A stretch of 23,605 bases of DNA from Aquificaceae bacterium (GTDB lineage: Bacteria > Aquificota > Aquificia > Aquificales > Aquificaceae): positions 1 to 23,605 of the forward strand of contig WGFS01000083.1 in NCBI GenBank assembly GCA_015492115.1. The letters run 5' to 3'. The position numbers were made by a program, and so were the translations under genes. The notes beneath the pieces are model-generated. The model saw only the letters and a program-made list of their open reading frames with translations. It searched no databases and was not told where the DNA came from. Of the stretch, positions 1-6,613 are shown piece by piece. Each line of letters starts with the position of its first letter. The first letter of the stretch is position 1.

Positions 1-41
1 AGGGCTATGTCCTCGTCGTCCTCTATAAGAAAGACCTTCAT
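1..41 (-). CDS. Response regulator, N-terminus only (PhoB/OmpR-like), runs off the window
   Basis: Only the first 13 codons are visible, starting at the ATG at 41-39 and running off the left edge. They read MKVFLIEDDEDIA, the usual first strand of a receiver domain followed by the acidic EDD cluster that helps hold Mg2+ at the phosphorylation site. The ATG overlaps the stop codon of the arsC-type gene (ATGA), so the two are probably translationally coupled. The upstream control region carries Pho-box-like repeats, so a PhoB/PhoP-type phosphate regulator is a reasonable guess. The output domain lies outside the window, so the subfamily is not shown. Confidence 0.75.
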   Translation of the reverse strand, partial: MKVFLIEDDEDIA

Positions 42-457
42 GGCTCCCCCTTACCGAAGGTCTCCTCAATCCAGCTCTTTATCTGGTCCCTTACCTTCCT
101 GAAGAACTCAAGTTTCTCCTCCTTCGTCCCCTCGTAGCTGGAGGGGTCGGGGAAGCTTTTGTGCATACGCTTCTTCCCGCCCGCAAAGTATGGGCACTCC
201 TCCTTTGCGCTGTCGCAGACTGTTATAACGTAGTCAAACTCCTGTCCTTCAAACTCCTCAAGACTCTTTGACCTGTGGTGGGAGATGTCTATCCCTATCT
301 CCTTCATGACCTCAATTGCAAGGGGGTTCACTCCAGAGGGTTTAGTCCCTGCACTGCAGGCTTCATACCTATCCCCAAAGAGGTGGTTGAGCAATCCCTC
401 CGCCATCTGGGAGCGTGCTGAGTTGTGGGTGCAGATAAAGAGAACCCTTTTCTTCAT
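38..457 (-). CDS. arsC: Arsenate reductase, thioredoxin-coupled ArsC type (low-molecular-weight phosphatase fold)
   Basis: Predicted cytoplasmic enzyme of 139 aa that reduces arsenate to arsenite. It has the P-loop CTHNSAR (C9 to R15), a redox pair C81 and C88 six residues apart, and D104-P105. These match C10, C82, C89 and D105 of the staphylococcal pI258 enzyme, so all catalytic positions are present. The start at 457 is preferred over an ATG 15 bases upstream because AGGAG (463-467) lies 5 nt before it. It is the first gene of a minus-strand unit and overlaps a response regulator by 4 bases. Two CTTAAC boxes and a TATACT -10 lie upstream, so induction under phosphate starvation is likely. 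That would make sense because high-affinity phosphate uptake also admits arsenate. A protein tyrosine phosphatase role is less likely given the Cys pair. Confidence 0.88.
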   Translation of the reverse strand: MKKRVLFICTHNSARSQMAEGLLNHLFGDRYEACSAGTKPSGVNPLAIEVMKEIGIDISHHRSKSLEEFEGQEFDYVITVCDSAKEECPYFAGGKKRMHKSFPDPSSYEGTKEEKLEFFRKVRDQIKSWIEETFGKGEP

Positions 458-491
458 CCCACGCTCCTGCATGATCCCATATCATGCCCAC

Positions 492-503
492 CCCGGTACC
501 GGG
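492..503. repeat. Perfect 12-bp palindrome in the arsC leader
   Basis: CCCGGTACCGGG is a perfect dyad located just downstream of the transcription start expected from the TATACT box at 514-519. It has no loop, so it is a poor RNA hairpin and would suit a dimeric DNA-binding protein better. A repressor such as ArsR is possible but nothing in the window supports it, and chance is not excluded. Confidence 0.3.
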
Positions 504-513
504 CTTAAAGGAA

Positions 514-547
514 AGTATAGCAACTCCTCTGTTAAGGAAAAGTTAAG
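514..547 (-). promoter_or_regulatory. Pho-box-like promoter for arsC and the response regulator
   Basis: Read on the minus strand, CTTAAC occurs at 547-542 and 536-531, exactly 11 bp apart. It is followed after 11 bp by TATACT (519-514), a good sigma70 -10. No TTGACA-like -35 is visible, as expected where an activator of the PhoB/PhoP family replaces it. The arrangement (two 11-bp repeats, then about 10 bp, then -10) is the classic Pho layout. The box sequence resembles the TTAACA-type repeats bound by Bacillus PhoP more than the E. coli CTGTCAT box. Confidence 0.65.
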
Positions 548-553
548 AAAATC

Positions 554-592
554 CTTAACATCTTCTTAACCCAACCTTAACGGGCACTTAAC
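554..592 (+). promoter_or_regulatory. Four-fold CTTAAC Pho-box array upstream of the porin
   Basis: CTTAAC occurs at 554, 565, 576 and 587, each exactly 11 bp from the next, so all four face the same side of the helix. TTTAAC at 601-606 is a plausible -10, 8 bp after the last box, and the Shine-Dalgarno AAGGAGG follows at 622-628. Phased direct repeats close to a -10 without a -35 are typical of OmpR/PhoB-family activators. The adjacent phosphate-porin-like gene, the psiE-family gene and the response regulator all fit PhoB-type control. Confidence 0.7.
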
Positions 593-636
593 AGAACCCC
601 TTTAACCTTGTAGCCAAAAGCAAGGAGGTGAAAGGG

Positions 637-1875
637 ATGAAAAGATTGCTCCTGGTCTCAGCCCTCTTTCCGGTGGTGGGCTTTACCGCTGACCCGTCCG
701 TTAAAGCGCTCATCAAGAAGCTTGAAGAGAAGGGAATTCTCACCAGAGAGGAGGTAAAGGAAGTAAAGAAAGCGTCAGAGAAGAAGCCCCATCTGAAGGT
801 GAAGATAAGGCTCCAGCCGAGGTTTGACTTTGGCGACATATACTCGGAGGGAGGGGGATTAAAAAGCAAGAGCGACTTTTACTTCAGGAGGGTGAGGCTT
901 GAGGTCTCAAGGAGGTGGAAGAGGATACCCCTCGGTAAGAGCGTGAAGATCAGCATAACCCTCAGCTCCGACAAGGGGGACAGGGATTACGATTACAAGA
1001 AGGCTGAAAAGAGCCATCACGCCTTCAAGGTCAAGCTGAAGTATGCCTACGTTGACTGGAAGATAGTAAACGAGCTTGCTGTAAGGCTTGGCAGAAAGAA
1101 GATGCCCTACTCAAGGGTATCCCTGACCTCCTCCTCAAGACAGCTCCTGATAGAGAGACCCTACTCCACCGAGGACGCCAAGAAGTGGCTCGGAGACTAC
1201 GACGGCAACCAGATAATGTTCCACGGCAAAATAGCAAAGGGAGTGTTCAGATACATGCTCTCCCTGTCGGATGGAGGTTTTATTGAGGACAAGCAGAAGG
1301 CGGGAGACCACGCGAAGTCCGACGCCAAGATCGGAAACTTTTACGCTGTCAGGCTTGAGTTCTCACCTCCGGGATTTGTGGAGAAGAAGAAGGACGACAC
1401 GGGCATAGGAGAGAAGAACAAGGGGAACGTAATATCCCTCGGAGTCTCCTACGCTCAGAACAGGAACTTTGACGTGGATACGGACAACAACACAGGCGAT
1501 GGATACGAGATAAAGAACGAGAAGGGAACCGTCTGGGGAGCGGACGTGTTCGGCAGGTTCCTCGTTGGTCCCGGTGCCCTCACCGCTCAGGCTGAGTACG
1601 TGAAGATGAAGTACGACAAGGTAAACAGGGAAGAGAAGGGATGGTATATCCAGGCGGGGTATCTCTTCGGTGTGGGGTTCGGAAAGCTGGAGCCAGCCTT
1701 CAGATACGAGAACGTTGATTACGGTAGCTCAAAGAGGAAGGTCACAACCCTCGGCTTCAACCACTACGTAAAGGCTCACAGGATAAAGTGGGCGTACAAC
1801 CTTCTGAGGATAGATAATCCAGGCTCCAATCCAGACCAGACCGTCCATCAGATACAGGCTCAGTTCTACTTCTGA
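637..1875 (+). CDS. Phosphate-selective-porin-like outer membrane channel (OprO/OprP family)
   Basis: A 412-aa exported beta-barrel protein. Residues 1-18 form a signal peptide with a likely cut after GFTA. A short charged helical segment (about 20-50) follows, as in OprP-type porins, then a region of alternating strands rich in Tyr, Arg and Lys, such as FYFRRVRLEV and AYVDWKI. The last residues are QAQFYF, a C-terminal Phe signature recognised by the BAM machinery. The ATG at 637 is chosen over GTG 628 because AAGGAGG (622-628) sits 8 nt before it. The four CTTAAC boxes upstream suggest it is made when phosphate is scarce. Lys/Arg-rich strands suit an anion channel. Specificity for phosphate is inferred from family and context, and another anion porin is possible. 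Confidence 0.75.
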   Translation: MKRLLLVSALFPVVGFTADPSVKALIKKLEEKGILTREEVKEVKKASEKKPHLKVKIRLQPRFDFGDIYSEGGGLKSKSDFYFRRVRLEVSRRWKRIPLGKSVKISITLSSDKGDRDYDYKKAEKSHHAFKVKLKYAYVDWKIVNELAVRLGRKKMPYSRVSLTSSSRQLLIERPYSTEDAKKWLGDYDGNQIMFHGKIAKGVFRYMLSLSDGGFIEDKQKAGDHAKSDAKIGNFYAVRLEFSPPGFVEKKKDDTGIGEKNKGNVISLGVSYAQNRNFDVDTDNNTGDGYEIKNEKGTVWGADVFGRFLVGPGALTAQAEYVKMKYDKVNREEKGWYIQAGYLFGVGFGKLEPAFRYENVDYGSSKRKVTTLGFNHYVKAHRIKWAYNLLRIDNPGSNPDQTVHQIQAQFYF

Positions 1876-1901
1876 TGCCCTGCACCCTTTATGGCTTTCG
1901 T

Positions 1902-1930
1902 GGGGCGTTCTCATCCTGCCCCTCTTTTTT
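1902..1930 (+). terminator. Weak intrinsic terminator after the porin gene
   Basis: GGGGC (1902-1906) pairs with GCCCC (1918-1922), with a possible G-U pair inside and a loop of about 9 nt. TCTTTTTT (1923-1930) follows directly. The stem is only five or six pairs, short for a thermophile, so it may only attenuate reading into the psiE gene. Its position argues that psiE starts at 1939 rather than at ATG 1891. Confidence 0.45.
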
Positions 1931-1938
1931 ATGAAAAG

Positions 1939-2352
1939 ATGAGCTTCAGACCAAGGTTCTCCGACCTCTTCTTCCTCCTCATAAAGCTCCTGATGTGGCT
2001 GATCATAGCTCTTGAGCTATTCAAGATAGCAAGCTACATAGCTACTACTCTTCCCCAGTTCCAATCCAGTCAGGATTATACCTTCAGGCTCGTGGTCAGA
2101 ATTCTAAACCTGCTGATAATCTACGAGATATTCCTGACCCTAACCAGCGCCTTTGAGTTCCACAGGATAAAGCTCACCTACGTGGTGGATACCGCGATAA
2201 TCTTCTTCATAAGAGAGCTTATAGTGGTGGTGTTCTCCAGCAAGGAAGTCTCACCTACCACAGCCCTGACCTTCGGAGGGCTCATATTCAGTCTTGGACT
2301 GCTGAGGATTATCTCTGTGAGATTCTCCCCCGCAAAGAGCTCAAAGGGTTAA
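1939..2352 (+). CDS. psiE: PsiE-family inner membrane protein (phosphate-starvation-inducible)
   Basis: A 137-aa protein, close to the 136 aa of E. coli PsiE, with four hydrophobic segments: LFFLLIKLLMWLIIALELF, VVRILNLLIIYEIFLTL, YVVDTAIIFFIRELIVVVF and TFGGLIFSLGLLRIISV. The pattern FEFHRIKLTYVVDTAIIFFIRE recalls the conserved core of the PsiE family, whose molecular role is not established. An ATG at 1891 would add 16 residues but crosses a terminator-like hairpin and lacks a ribosome binding site. The ATG at 1939 also has only a weak one. It follows the Pho-controlled porin by 63 bp, so read-through could put it in the same regulon. Its 3' end overlaps convergent hisA by 12 bp. Confidence 0.68.
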   Translation: MSFRPRFSDLFFLLIKLLMWLIIALELFKIASYIATTLPQFQSSQDYTFRLVVRILNLLIIYEIFLTLTSAFEFHRIKLTYVVDTAIIFFIRELIVVVFSSKEVSPTTALTFGGLIFSLGLLRIISVRFSPAKSSKG

Positions 2353-3054
2353 ACCTTTCACCGGTATCCTCCCCTCGTATATGGCCTTACCCACAACAAC
2401 ACCTTCAACGATCCCGTAGAGCCTCTCTACATCTTTTATAGAAGAGACACCGCCAGAGGCGAGGATGGGTTTTTTGACTACGGACTTTATCTCTCTGTAA
2501 GGTCTCACATCAACACCCTCAAGGCTACCGTCCCTCTCTACTATCGTGTAGAGATAGCCCCAGATGGGTTTTTGGTCATACTCCCTGGCGAGCTCCTCAG
2601 GTGTCACCGAGCTCTCCTCCTTCCATCCCCCAACCGCCACCCTTCCGCCCTTCGTATCTATGGAGAGTATCACCCTTCCCGGAAAGTCGCTAATTATCCT
2701 CTCAAACTCCTCCGGGTTTTTCAGCGCCAGGGTTCCTATGACGACGTAGTCTATCCCTTCATCAAAAAGTGTCCTTGCTACCTCGTAGCTCCTGACTCCT
2801 CCTCCGACCTCAATCTTTCCTTCAAAGACATGACGGACCTTCCTTATGTGTACAATGTTCTTTGGTCTTCCCCCTTCAGCCCCATCAAGGTCAACCACGT
2901 GTATCCTCTTAAAACCAGCGTCCTGAAATACCTTCGCGAGCTCCTCCGGGACGTAGGGGTACACCTTTGCCCTATCAAACTCCCCCCTGTAAAGCCTTAT
3001 CACCTTCCCCTCCTTTATGTCTATCGCAGGGATAACGAAGCTCCTTACGTCCAT
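2341..3054 (-). CDS. hisA: ProFAR isomerase, histidine biosynthesis (HisA)
   Basis: A 237-aa cytoplasmic (beta-alpha)8 barrel that isomerises ProFAR to PRFAR in histidine synthesis. Both catalytic Asp are visible: D12 in PAIDIKEGK at the first strand and D133 in LSIDTKGG at the fifth. The phosphate-binding VGGGVRS and LASGGVSS loops are present, and the length is normal. HisA is preferred over HisF because of the IDTKGG strand followed by AVGGWKE. No Shine-Dalgarno precedes the ATG, but TAGAAT lies 7 nt upstream, suggesting a leaderless message. Only 17 bp separate it from the divergent gene at 3072. hisZ lies elsewhere in the window, so the histidine genes are dispersed. Confidence 0.93.
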   Translation of the reverse strand: MDVRSFVIPAIDIKEGKVIRLYRGEFDRAKVYPYVPEELAKVFQDAGFKRIHVVDLDGAEGGRPKNIVHIRKVRHVFEGKIEVGGGVRSYEVARTLFDEGIDYVVIGTLALKNPEEFERIISDFPGRVILSIDTKGGRVAVGGWKEESSVTPEELAREYDQKPIWGYLYTIVERDGSLEGVDVRPYREIKSVVKKPILASGGVSSIKDVERLYGIVEGVVVGKAIYEGRIPVKGLTL

Positions 3055-3061
3055 CTATAAT

Positions 3062-3067
3062 ATTCTA
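3062..3067 (-). promoter_or_regulatory. Candidate -10 box for hisA (possible leaderless transcript)
   Basis: TAGAAT on the minus strand ends 7 nt before the hisA ATG, and no Shine-Dalgarno lies between. No convincing -35 is seen. On the opposite strand TATAAT (3056-3061) could serve the gene at 3072, so the 17-bp spacer may hold two divergent -10 elements. Confidence 0.35.
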
Positions 3068-3071
3068 AGGG

Positions 3072-3497
3072 ATGAAGAGGATAATACTCGCGCTTGCACT
3101 GTTCGCAGGTCTCTCCCTCGGACAGGAAGGTCTTGGCAGATACTACCTCGTGGACAGGGTTTTCCTCATGCCCTTCGTCTTCAAGTACGCTGACGAGCTC
3201 GGTATTGACAGCAAGCAGATGGAGAAGATAAAGAACTTCGTTAGAGACAACGAGAGGGAGATAGAGAGGAACAAGAAGATACTGGAGTACCTGAACCGGA
3301 AGGCAAAACTCATGATCCTTGAGGGGAGCGAGGAGAAGGAGCTGAAGGAAGTTCTCTCCGACATAGCGTCTGTGAAGATGGAGATGTCCCTCCTGAACGC
3401 CAGGAGCGTGAGATTCCTTAGGGAGACCCTTACGCCCGAACAGTTTGAGAAGCTCAAGGACATAGTTGTCGTGAGGCTCTTTGAGCTCCAGCAGTGA
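3072..3497 (+). CDS. Spy/CpxP-like small periplasmic helical protein
   Basis: A 141-aa protein with a clear signal peptide (residues 1-17, cut before QEGLG). The mature part is almost entirely helical and charged. It has ELGIDSKQMEKIK near residue 42 and LTPEQFEKLK at 120-129, the two spaced LTxxQ-like segments seen in Spy/CpxP and CnrX/ZraP-type periplasmic proteins. Those act as chaperones or stress and metal sensors. No His- or Cys-rich metal site is obvious, so a chaperone or sensor role is only inferred. Its stop overlaps the GTG of the PP2C phosphatase gene (GTGA), so the two are probably made together. Confidence 0.6.
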   Translation: MKRIILALALFAGLSLGQEGLGRYYLVDRVFLMPFVFKYADELGIDSKQMEKIKNFVRDNEREIERNKKILEYLNRKAKLMILEGSEEKELKEVLSDIASVKMEMSLLNARSVRFLRETLTPEQFEKLKDIVVVRLFELQQ

Positions 3498-4246
3498 AGG
3501 TTGAGGTAGCCTACATAACCAACAGGGGAAAGCTCAGACGGAGAAACGAGGACTCCATACTTGTTGCGGGAGAACTCCTTTCAGGTGTATCCCTTGAGAG
3601 ACCCCGATTTGAGCTCCTTGAGGGAAGGGAGAGCTTTCTCTTTGCAGTCGCTGACGGTATGGGCGGTCTTCCCTGCGGAGACGTTGCGAGCAGGCTCACC
3701 CTTGAGTACCTGAGAGATTCTCAGTTTTCTGGAAAAGAAGAGGTCGTAGAGCTCCTGAAGAGGGCAAAGAACCACCTTGACACCTACGTTGAGGTTCACG
3801 GGCGGTGTTACGGCATGGGAACCGCCCTCGCAGGCTTTCTCCTCTCACCCTTCAGCTCAATAGCCTTCAACGTGGGAGACTGCAGAGTTTACAGAAAGAG
3901 AGACAGGCTGGAGCTCCTGACAAGAGACCACACGGAGGCTTACGAGCTCTATGAGAGGGGAGTGATAGACATGGAAGGGCTCAGATACCATCCCCTCAGG
4001 AATGTGCTCACCTCCGCAATAGTGGTCGGCTATCCAGAAGAGTTTGAGGTCTTCTCCAGGGAGCTGGACGTTAAAAAGGGGGATACGTTCCTGGTATGCT
4101 CCGATGGGCTCTGGGACGAGCTTCCCGAAGGTAGCATAGAGAGGTGTATGTCCCTGCCTGTAAAAGAGGGATCTTTCTGCCTTTTTGAGGGAGCCTACGG
4201 AGGCGGTAGGGACAACATAAGCTTCATCCTCTTCAGAGTTCTCTGA
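3494..4246 (+). CDS. PP2C-family (PPM) serine/threonine protein phosphatase
   Basis: A 250-aa soluble phosphatase. The PPM motifs appear in order: RRNED (16-20), ADGMGG with metal ligand D54, GMGTAL (108-112), FNVGDCRVY, LLTRDHT (141-147), CSDGLWD with D204, and GGRDNIS with D240. All acidic residues for the two-metal centre are present, so it should be active in removing phosphate from Ser/Thr. There is no sensor or membrane domain. It starts at a GTG overlapping the stop of the preceding Spy-like gene. No matching Ser/Thr kinase is seen in the window. The last 14 bp overlap the convergent polyprenyl synthase gene. Confidence 0.92.
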   Translation: MKVEVAYITNRGKLRRRNEDSILVAGELLSGVSLERPRFELLEGRESFLFAVADGMGGLPCGDVASRLTLEYLRDSQFSGKEEVVELLKRAKNHLDTYVEVHGRCYGMGTALAGFLLSPFSSIAFNVGDCRVYRKRDRLELLTRDHTEAYELYERGVIDMEGLRYHPLRNVLTSAIVVGYPEEFEVFSRELDVKKGDTFLVCSDGLWDELPEGSIERCMSLPVKEGSFCLFEGAYGGGRDNISFILFRVL

Positions 4247-5168
4247 AAGCTACGAAGTCCATGAGCCTGAGTATCTCCTCCTTGTAGGAGTTCTCTGGGA
4301 AGCTCCCGAGGAGTTCCTTTGCTCTCTTTAACTCTTCCACAGCCCTCTCCTTTGTTCTCACATCCCCTCCCAGGCTGAGGACTTCCCTTCTAAGGGATTC
4401 TATCTCCTCCTCTGAGGGTTCCACACTGCCGAGAAGGCGCTCAACACGCTCCCTATCAAGACTACCGAGCACTGAGAGGAGGGGGTAGGTGGTCTTACCC
4501 TCCCTCAGGTCGTTCCCGACGGGCTTTCCTGTCTTCTCAGGGTCTCCCGCGTAGTCCAGCAGATCGTCTATGAGCTGAAAAGCTCTCCCCATTCTGAGAC
4601 CAACCTCGTAGAGCTGTTCTCTATCGGAACAGCCCCCAGCCATTCCTCCAACCGCGACGCACGCTCCGAAGAGGACTCCCGTCTTTCCATCTATTATCTG
4701 AAAGTACTCCTCCTCCGTTATAAGCTCTCCCACCTTGCTCAGCTCAAGAACCTGAGCCTCAGCCATCTCCATGACCGCCTGACTGACTGTCCTTATCATC
4801 TCCATGTTCCCGTAAGTTGAGAAGAGATGGAGTGCCTTTGCGTACATGTAGTCCCCCGTCAGGACTGCCACCTCGTTGCCGAATATGAGGTTTGCGGAGT
4901 CCCTGCCTCTCCTCCTCTTTGCCCCATCCACAACGTCGTCGTGGAGGAGTGATGCCGCGTGTATGTACTCAAGCCCAACGCCGAGGGGGAGAGCCCCTTC
5001 TGGATCCCCACCGCACATACCGCAGGAGAGCATGGTTATGAGGGGTCTGAGTCTCTTGCCACCCCCGTCTATCAGATACCTCCCCGTCTCTAAGACGAGT
5101 CTTACCTTGGGGTTAAGCTCCTCAAGAAGTCTCTTCTCAATAGCTTCTAACAGAACCATCCTTCTCAT
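4233..5168 (-). CDS. Long-chain trans-polyprenyl diphosphate synthase (IspB/HepT type)
   Basis: A 311-aa enzyme that extends farnesyl or geranylgeranyl diphosphate with isopentenyl diphosphate, probably making the quinone side chain. It has the GGGKRLRP substrate loop (35-42), the first Asp motif DDVVD (77-81), the second DDLLDY (201-206) and DGKTG (160-164). The residue five before the first motif is Ala, as in long-chain enzymes such as E. coli IspB. The exact chain length cannot be read from sequence; a C35-C40 product would fit the naphthoquinones of this group. The start is either ATG 5168, one base after the tRNA discriminator, or ATG 5159. An in-frame extension upstream is the tRNA itself and is not coding. 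Confidence 0.88.
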   Translation of the reverse strand: MRRMVLLEAIEKRLLEELNPKVRLVLETGRYLIDGGGKRLRPLITMLSCGMCGGDPEGALPLGVGLEYIHAASLLHDDVVDGAKRRRGRDSANLIFGNEVAVLTGDYMYAKALHLFSTYGNMEMIRTVSQAVMEMAEAQVLELSKVGELITEEEYFQIIDGKTGVLFGACVAVGGMAGGCSDREQLYEVGLRMGRAFQLIDDLLDYAGDPEKTGKPVGNDLREGKTTYPLLSVLGSLDRERVERLLGSVEPSEEEIESLRREVLSLGGDVRTKERAVEELKRAKELLGSFPENSYKEEILRLMDFVAFREL

Positions 5169-5169
5169 G

Positions 5170-5243
5170 CGTGCCCGGCGGGACTTGAACCCGCGACCCC
5201 GGGGTCCGGAGCCCCGTGCTCTATCCATCTGAGCTACGGGCAC
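5170..5243 (-). tRNA. tRNA-Arg, anticodon CCG
   Basis: A complete cloverleaf reads on the minus strand: acceptor GTGCCCG/CGGGCAC, D stem GCTC/GAGC with loop AGATGGATA, anticodon stem CGGGG/CCCCG with loop CTCCGGA, a 5-nt variable loop, and T stem GCGGG/CCCGC with loop TTCAAGT. All stems are perfect. The anticodon CCG reads CGG (Arg). The discriminator is G5170 and CCA is not encoded. The gene begins 3 nt after the pncB stop and ends 1 nt before an ATG of the polyprenyl synthase, so it is probably processed out of a polycistronic transcript. Confidence 0.97.
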
Positions 5244-5246
5244 TGA

Positions 5247-6515
5247 CTATTTTATGATAACCCTGTACTCCTGTTTATCTAAACTCTTTAGCTCCTCGGG
5301 GAGCTTTTCTATGTCAGACATCAGCCTCTCCCTTATCTCTTTAAGTCCCGGGAGCTTAACCTTCAGGTTTCCACCTTCCACGACCTTCTCCACGAGCCTC
5401 TCCCCATCCTTCTCCTCTCCGTAGCGGACAACCTCGTCGTGCTCCATCTTCCCACCGGAGTAAAACCTGCAGACCTGCCTCTTGTAGGGGAAGGTCGCCT
5501 TACCCGGGCTCGTCTTTACCTTGGGTTTCCCCTCGTACTCCACCAGCTTGTAAGCCATGTCCAGGTAGGGGGCGTCCGCGGAGGTTATGAACTTTGTCCC
5601 CACGCCGAAGGCGTCTATTGGACAGCCCTTAGAGAGCCATTCCTCTATCCTGTACTCGTCAACCCCTCCGCTCACTATTATCCTCACGTTCTTTAACCCC
5701 CCTTCATCAAGTATCCTCCTCACCTCCCTTGAGAGACTCTCTATATCACCGCTGTCCAGCCGAACCCCAACCACCGGGACTCCCTCCTTGGCGAGCTTAA
5801 CAGTCTTCTTTGCGGCCTCAATGGTGTCGTAGGTGTCAAGGAGAAAAACAGCGTTCTGAGGGAAGCTCTCAGCGAAAGACCTGAAGGCGTTCTCCTCCCT
5901 ATCAAAGACCATTATGTAGGAGTGGGCTACGGTGCCGAAGACCGGAATGCCAAACCTCCTCCCCGCTTCCAGGTTTGATGTTCCCGCAAACCCCGCTATG
6001 TAAGAAGCCCTCGCCGCGTATATACCCGCTTCAAGCCCGTGCGCCCTCCTGAAGCCGAAGTCAACCAGGCTCGTCCCCCTGGATACGAGGAAGCTCCTCA
6101 CCGCCTTGGACGCTATAACAGTCTGGAGGTGGATCACATTTATCACGAGCGTCTCAAGTATCTGAACATCGGGGAGGCTTCCCTCTATCTGGACGATCGG
6201 TTCGTTCTGAAAGACGACCCTCCCCTCCGGCACAGCGTATATCTTTCCTCTGAACTCATACTCTCTCAGGTAATCAAGAAAATCGTCGGAGAACTTTCCA
6301 AGCTCCTTCAGGTACTTTAGCTCTTCATCCCCGAACCTGTACCTCTCAATGCTCTCAAGAAGGGTCTCAAGACCGCAGGAGACGAGGAAGTTCCTCCTCT
6401 CAGGTAGCTTCCTCACGAAGAGGCTGAATACAGCATCTCCCGTCTTACCGTGTTCCAGGTAGCTCTGAGCCATCGTAAATTCGTAGAGGTCTGTGCAGAG
6501 TCCGAGGTTTTCCAT
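5247..6515 (-). CDS. pncB: Nicotinate phosphoribosyltransferase (NAD salvage)
   Basis: A 422-aa cytoplasmic enzyme that joins nicotinate to PRPP, using ATP, to give nicotinate mononucleotide. It opens with LCTDLYEFTMAQSYLE, the family hallmark, and carries VDFGFRRAHG, SNLEAGRRFGIPVFGTVAHSY with the phosphorylated-His region, VRLDSGD and the late FGVGT phosphate loop. The ATG at 6515 matches family N-termini. The frame stays open upstream, and a TTG 27 bases earlier has AGGAG 4 nt before it, so a TTG start is possible. No Shine-Dalgarno precedes the ATG, but TAAAAT lies 7 nt upstream, as at metK. It heads the pncB, tRNA-Arg, polyprenyl synthase unit. Confidence 0.92.
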   Translation of the reverse strand: MENLGLCTDLYEFTMAQSYLEHGKTGDAVFSLFVRKLPERRNFLVSCGLETLLESIERYRFGDEELKYLKELGKFSDDFLDYLREYEFRGKIYAVPEGRVVFQNEPIVQIEGSLPDVQILETLVINVIHLQTVIASKAVRSFLVSRGTSLVDFGFRRAHGLEAGIYAARASYIAGFAGTSNLEAGRRFGIPVFGTVAHSYIMVFDREENAFRSFAESFPQNAVFLLDTYDTIEAAKKTVKLAKEGVPVVGVRLDSGDIESLSREVRRILDEGGLKNVRIIVSGGVDEYRIEEWLSKGCPIDAFGVGTKFITSADAPYLDMAYKLVEYEGKPKVKTSPGKATFPYKRQVCRFYSGGKMEHDEVVRYGEEKDGERLVEKVVEGGNLKVKLPGLKEIRERLMSDIEKLPEELKSLDKQEYRVIIK

Positions 6516-6522
6516 GGGACTT

Positions 6523-6528
6523 ATTTTA
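6523..6528 (-). promoter_or_regulatory. Candidate -10 box for pncB (possible leaderless transcript)
   Basis: TAAAAT on the minus strand, followed by AAGTCCC and the ATG at 6515. This matches the metK leader (TAAAAT, 7 nt ending CCC, ATG). No good -35 is seen at 16-18 bp. Confidence 0.4.
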
Positions 6529-6554
6529 ACTCTATGCAAACCGCTCCTTTGCCC

Positions 6555-6583
6555 TTGTAAATTCCCCTTTATAAACTTATCCT
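6555..6583 (+). promoter_or_regulatory. Candidate sigma70 promoter for the grpE unit
   Basis: TTGTAA (6555-6560) and TATCCT (6578-6583) are 17 bp apart, which predicts a start near 6590 and a leader of about 24 nt holding the Shine-Dalgarno AGGAGG (6602-6607). Each hexamer matches consensus at four positions. No CIRCE-type inverted repeat is present, so HrcA control is not indicated. Confidence 0.35.
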
Positions 6584-6613
6584 TATTTACTGGAATTGAA
6601 CAGGAGGTCAAAA

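Noticed and set aside
1891..1938. Earlier ATG for the psiE-family gene
   Set aside because: It has no ribosome site and the added stretch contains a terminator-like hairpin with a T run; ATG 1939 gives the usual family length.
5169..5243. In-frame N-terminal extension of the polyprenyl synthase (MPVAQMDRARGSG...)
   Set aside because: This is the translated tRNA-Arg gene; the perfect cloverleaf explains the sequence, so the CDS starts after it.
4233..6515. tRNA gene as an integration site for a mobile element
   Set aside because: Flanks are housekeeping genes, there is no integrase, no direct repeat of the tRNA end and no shift in base composition.
6516..6611. N-terminal extension of the nicotinate phosphoribosyltransferase frame
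   Set aside because: The added residues have no family similarity and lie in the divergent promoter region; at most a TTG start 27 bases upstream is possible.
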